A DNA stretch of 64,000 bases from Chitinophaga sp. GbtcB8 (GTDB lineage: Bacteria; Bacteroidota; Bacteroidia; Chitinophagales; Chitinophagaceae). The notes under the pieces were generated by a model, which saw only the letters and a list, made by a program, of their open reading frames with translations, searched no databases and was not told where the DNA came from. The stretch is taken from positions 116,558 through 180,557 of the forward strand of contig NZ_JAGXJN010000003.1 of NCBI RefSeq assembly GCF_019091455.1, read 5' to 3'. Below are positions 61,901 through 64,000 of this stretch, one piece after another (position 1 is the first letter of the stretch; each line of letters begins with the position of its first letter). Made by a program: the position numbers and the translations under genes.

Positions 61901-64000
61901 TTTATTGACTGCAGTAAAACAAACGGTGGAAGAAGCTTTTGCTCACCAGGAGTTCCCGGTAGAGGAGCTGATAGCGCATTTGGATATGGGCCGGGATATT
62001 AACCGCAATCCTTTATTTGATGTAATGCTGGTGCTGCAGAACTTTGAGCACCTGCGCGCAGCCGGTCCTGTTGCTTTACAGCAGATAGAAGAAATAGATA
62101 ACGGCACCAGCGTAGGCAGCCTGCTGATAGAATTTATTGAGCTGGAACAGCAATGGTTCTTAAGGCTGCGTTATGATACACGTATCTTTAGTGAAGCACA
62201 GGTGAGCCGCCTGGCCGCTTGTTTTGAATACCTCTGTGAGCAGGTAGCTGCAGATCCTGATCTGCCGCTGCACCGCTACAGCCTGTTAACCGCTGCAGAA
62301 GAACAGCGGCTGTTACATACCTTTAACACCCCGCAAACAATAACTTATCCTGCAAATACGGTAATGCCATTGCTGGAGCAGGCTGCCGCGCAGTTTGCAT
62401 CACAGGCTGCCCTGTATGAAAAGGGTACGATACTTACTTACCAGCAGTTACAGGAAAAGGCAGCACGGTTATCTGCACAGCTTTGTGAGCTGCAGGCCGG
62501 CGGCCCGGGCAAGCGGGTAGGTATTTTACTGGAACGTTCAGCCAATCTTATCATCAGCATACTGGCAGTGTTAAGGACCGGCGCGGCTTATGTGCCGCTG
62601 GATGCAGAGTATCCTGCAGAGCGCATCCGTTTTATGGTAACGCATGCCGGTATTGACCTGGTAATTACTACCGCGGCCGGCCTGCAGCAGGTACAGCTAA
62701 CGGAGACGCCTGTACTGGATCTCAGCAGCTTTCAATGGTCGGCCCCCGTAATGGCAGCGCCTGCCTATGCCGTGCAGCCGGATGACCTGGCGTATATTAT
62801 GTATACCTCCGGCTCCACCGGCCGGCCCAAAGGCATACAGGTATCCCATGCCGCCCTGGCAGATTATGTGCAAACCTTTATCCGTTATTTTTCCCTTAAC
62901 AGCAATGACCGGGTGATCCAGCAATCATCACCGGCATTTGATGTATCCATAGAAGAAATATTTCCTGCTTTATGCAGCGGCGCAACAGTGCTGGTATTAC
63001 CCGAAGGCGGCCGCGATATTGACCGCCTGTTACAGCTGATGCGGCAGGAGCAGGCTACCCTATTAAGCACTACGCCGCCTGTAATAGCTGCGCTGGATAA
63101 ACATGCCACGGACCTGGGCGCGCTGCGTATACTCATTAGCGGTGGCGACCGGCTGACCGGCGCCCATATTCAACAGCTGACAGGAAAGGTAGCTATCTAT
63201 AACACCTATGGGCCTACGGAAACAACAGTATGCGCTACCTACCATCCCGTAAAAGCTGCGGATGATGCCGCCTGTATAGGCAAGCCCATTCCCAACCGGG
63301 AGGTATATCTGTTAAATGAGCAGCAGGAGCTGGTGTTACCCGGTATAGCAGGGGAGATCCATATTGCAGGTGCAGGCCTGGCCAATGGTTACCTGCACCT
63401 GGAAGCAGAAACCAGGGAGCGGTTTATTCCACATCCCTTTAAGCCGGGCAGCCGCCTGTATAAAACCGGCGACCTGGGAGTATGGGACGAGGAAGGGAAT
63501 ATTTACTTTACAGGCAGGAAAGACAGCCAGGTAAAGATCAACGGTTACCGTGTAGAGCCGGCGGAAATAGAAAAAGTATTACTTACGCATCCTGCCATAC
63601 AGGATGCGCTGGTAATGGCAGCTGCCGGCAACACTACCCTCAGGGCATACATAATAACAGAAAATTTTGAGGCAGCAGCAATAAAGAGCTGGTTATCCGG
63701 CAAGCTGCCCTATTACATGATCCCTGCTGAATTTATACAGCTGGAGGCTTTCCCTGTTACGACCAACGGCAAAACAGATCTAACGGCCCTGCAGGCGCTA
63801 ACAGCTGCTGAAACAGCTGCTGCGCTGAATACGCTGTGGGAGCAGCGCTTGTCTGCATTATGGAGTACGGTCCTGGAAACAGCTGTAGTTAACCGTACCG
63901 ATAACTTCTTTGCCCTGGGCGGCAATTCCATTAAAGCCACGCAGCTGGTAAGCCGCCTGCAGGAACAATGGCAGGTACAGCTGCCCTTGCGTGATGTGTT
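55911..64000 (+). CDS. Giant nonribosomal peptide synthetase, 3' end outside window
   Basis: Open from ATG 55911 to the window end (2696 codons) with no frame break at any core motif. Domains: acyl-AMP ligase loading domain (~1-570; QFSSGSTGTPKG at 175, SHDMGLI, SPNFGYHYFL, typical of fatty acyl-AMP ligases); PCP with attachment Ser616 (GLNSL); condensation domain with HHIIADG at 801; adenylation domain (~1130-1590; YTSGSTGQPKG from 1269, Asp1315); PCP Ser1648 (GGNSL); condensation HHIITDG at 1833; adenylation (~2140-2610; Asp2344); PCP Ser2673. The specificity-pocket residues read by eye are DIELIGTVCK and DVELIGTVCK, so both modules probably load the same or a similar residue; I could not match the code to an amino acid. 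Expected product: a lipopeptide. No epimerisation or thioesterase domain is inside the window. Confidence 0.95.
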   Translation, partial: MENIMDRTGANVTLITLLEKLAAVNDRGITLIHSQEKEGFLSYADLYSNALQVLGHLQAQGVLPGNEVVLMLEDNRQFLLFFWACLLGKIIPVPLPAGNQDDHKYKLVSVWSTLHNPYLVCEQVYYNRLSSSLSAQQPAALEAIGLRYLPAATLLTAAAPGQTAPVQATETAYIQFSSGSTGTPKGVTLTHQNLLTNIQDIVSRSQTTAADKSLSWMPLSHDMGLICFHLSCLLAGIDQYIMDTALFIRNPVLWIEKASQHRISQLYSPNFGYHYFLSALEGKAAGAWDLSTIRIIYNGAEPISHKLCRQFTEKLAPCGLRSYAIFAGYGLAEASVAVALPDVNDALRVHFLDRDHCNIGNRIKLAEPRNGIVFVENGYPLEHCAVRICGNEDEVFEERIIGHIQIKGGNVTAGYYNNTAATCELLTPDGWLRTGDVGFLYKGRITITGRHKNIIIINGQNYYPQDIEAMVSRALPAFDLGKVVVCGVRDEKKGNEELLVFLLYKGDVAGFAPLAGRVKEAVLETTGLTVQAVIPVRKIPKTTSGKVQHFKLATLYRQSAFQDITSKLDELVAAEEADQLPDHLSIPEKLARIWKDLLGMKPLSPEQEFFTAGLNSLVATRFISYIRRLLQADVSISDLFRHPSLDRLAACVAAKGTVKEGAVSMLEEQDHYSCTDIQQRFWLLQQMDVQSTAYNLHSGFVINGALDLTALNNAITTLLLKYDILRTTFVNLDGNLRQRVSRHPDAAVVLQSKDLREQQASPEEIALWETQQPFNLEQGPLLRFTCYQLADTQYLLFFAIHHIIADGWSVNVMMDLIKKLYRQHQQLRGAGLQYHDYAAYNAARNSAPLQQAFWKETLAGYSKGVELPFTKPRSAVQTFAGHAIKQALPPTLHAAIKKYCLENGCTEFMLVTAALRALLFRYTQQADIVIGTDTAGRTHPDLELQLGCFLNTLPLRLPVQANESFKGLLRREKQGILQALQHQAYSFDKMITDVQPEREFSRTPVFNVLLLFQNLEGSTSLTGLHEQLTVQPISMPVTTSMVDLEVEFTYEGPELFFQLRYNTDLFDDAPVERMAGHFIRLLENALSAPDTPVAAIDILSQTEKEQVHNMGRGSVRDLQHPHVLQAFEQWAAVSPHATALVFEGQPLSYEEVNLQANRLAHYLITEKGVQPGRRLGLMMERSANMIITLLAILKTGAAYVPVDAAYPPERVLFITAEAGLQWLLTDEDCLPQTAQVNNRLQVTAVLHNGTAAVNPGIVIKGDEVAYILYTSGSTGQPKGVMIRHESLVNYIQTFMQYFNVTPADRVIQQSALVFDISVEEIFAAFSSGAALVVVKDGGRNVAALLQTIEKEQATILSTTPLVIKEINAQASRVNNLRLLISGGDVLKPAYIDQLPDSVAIYNTYGPTETTVCVSYNKITTPETVSLIGRPLPEHHIYILDEAFQPVPVGIAGQLYVAGKGLARGYVNPALDQEAFIHHPAIPGERLYRTGDMGLWTENGSIRFLGRKDAQLKWNGYRIEPGEVEKKILLYKDIADVVVTISGIAERRRLTAYLVAPASMDTAALKLFLLEHLPAYMIPVAYVIMEQLPVNVNGKVDMKVLPEPADLTTLEMVLPAGSTEAALLEIWQQVLKQPHISVLASFFELGGNSLKATQVVTRIQDLFGVSISIREVLTHPTIRSMAACIKTAGAENRPDLLPLGKADHYPLSLSQRRLWVLQRLEVLPLAYNLCWSFIITGETAAVHFENALTELVQRHESLRSTFTSIQGTPFVVIRDHIPLPLSRKDLRDEKDALAWKALALADSRTPFDLEKGPLFRVQLLQLQENVYRVIFTIHHIITDGWSMEVLWKELGMIEALPPLQVQYKDYAAWQQQLLASENMQPHRRYWLSRFQGQLPALTFPFIKHTPEAGFEGKKLQFPLSARWQQQLMQLSKGNDVTLFTVLLAVWKLLLFRLTGQQQMIIATPTAGRHHTALENQVGYYLNILPLYTAFNAELSFNVLLTAVKQTVEEAFAHQEFPVEELIAHLDMGRDINRNPLFDVMLVLQNFEHLRAAGPVALQQIEEIDNGTSVGSLLIEFIELEQQWFLRLRYDTRIFSEAQVSRLAACFEYLCEQVAADPDLPLHRYSLLTAAEEQRLLHTFNTPQTITYPANTVMPLLEQAAAQFASQAALYEKGTILTYQQLQEKAARLSAQLCELQAGGPGKRVGILLERSANLIISILAVLRTGAAYVPLDAEYPAERIRFMVTHAGIDLVITTAAGLQQVQLTETPVLDLSSFQWSAPVMAAPAYAVQPDDLAYIMYTSGSTGRPKGIQVSHAALADYVQTFIRYFSLNSNDRVIQQSSPAFDVSIEEIFPALCSGATVLVLPEGGRDIDRLLQLMRQEQATLLSTTPPVIAALDKHATDLGALRILISGGDRLTGAHIQQLTGKVAIYNTYGPTETTVCATYHPVKAADDAACIGKPIPNREVYLLNEQQELVLPGIAGEIHIAGAGLANGYLHLEAETRERFIPHPFKPGSRLYKTGDLGVWDEEGNIYFTGRKDSQVKINGYRVEPAEIEKVLLTHPAIQDALVMAAAGNTTLRAYIITENFEAAAIKSWLSGKLPYYMIPAEFIQLEAFPVTTNGKTDLTALQALTAAETAAALNTLWEQRLSALWSTVLETAVVNRTDNFFALGGNSIKATQLVSRLQEQWQVQLPLRDV

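Noticed and set aside
55911..64000. Possible frameshift or sequencing error in the NRPS gene
   Set aside because: Frame checked at the loading-domain motif, three PCP serines, both condensation HHxxxDG motifs and both adenylation cores; all fall in one phase with no stop.
1..64000. tRNA, rRNA, tmRNA, transposase or integrase genes
   Set aside because: None seen on either strand by eye; small RNAs without strong consensus could have been missed.

Overview
The window reads as a chromosomal segment of a soil-type Bacteroidota, most likely Chitinophaga or a close Chitinophagaceae relative. The signs are three or more SusC/SusD-type or TonB-linked outer-membrane systems, a FecI/FecR-type regulator pair feeding a SusC with an STN domain, lipoprotein signals typical of the phylum, TAnnTTTG-type promoter boxes, several glycoside hydrolases, and a GH144-type protein of the family first described in Chitinophaga pinensis. 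I see no rRNA, tRNA, CRISPR array, IS element or phage module.

Region 1 (1-16.7 kb): the 3' part of a GH92 glycosidase (cut by the window edge), a fused ABC transporter, a lipoprotein AmpD-like amidase, an unrecognised protein with VQRK motifs like contractile-injection cargo proteins, a SusC/SusD pair behind a structured leader, a minus-strand group (lipoprotein, atypical SDR, HGSNAT/DUF5009-like membrane acyltransferase), then a LacI-type regulator and galactokinase with two identical 12-bp palindromic operators between them. Region 2 (16.7-21.1 kb): a TonB-dependent receptor, a 1.4-kb gap with a four-copy tandem repeat and probable gene remains, and a TonB protein. Region 3 (21.2-27.9 kb): PEP carboxylase and the complete oxidative pentose-phosphate branch (gnd, zwf, pgl). 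Region 4 (28.4-38.8 kb): GH29 fucosidase overlapping a fuconolactonase-like amidohydrolase, a glutamate-synthase-like FMN protein, an ECF42-type sigma factor with its DGPF partner, an MscS channel, and an MprF-type aminoacyl-phospholipid synthase followed by a VirJ/AcvB-type hydrolase. Region 5 (38.8-43.9 kb): a gene-poor stretch with one 92-residue HTH gene, helically phased TTAAC repeats, hairpins and duplicated elements, a second GH29 gene and an orphan LuxR-type regulator. Region 6 (44-52.4 kb): sigma factor, FecR, SusC, SusD and a GH144-type enzyme, best read as a beta-1,2-glucan utilisation locus. Region 7 (52.4-64 kb): a pseudo-receiver response regulator facing an operon of NusG paralogue, degenerate GIY-YIG protein, secreted subtilase and a giant NRPS that runs off the window (acyl-AMP ligase, PCP, C, A, PCP, C, A, PCP so far), pointing to a lipopeptide.

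The most promising material for something undescribed is the region 7 operon (antiterminator plus an apparently dead GIY-YIG protein plus a subtilase with a lipo-initiated NRPS), the synthase/hydrolase pair for aminoacylated phospholipids, the tandem repeat at 19.2-19.5 kb and the gene-poor island at 38.8-41.4 kb. All family calls are from reading the translations; no database search was run.
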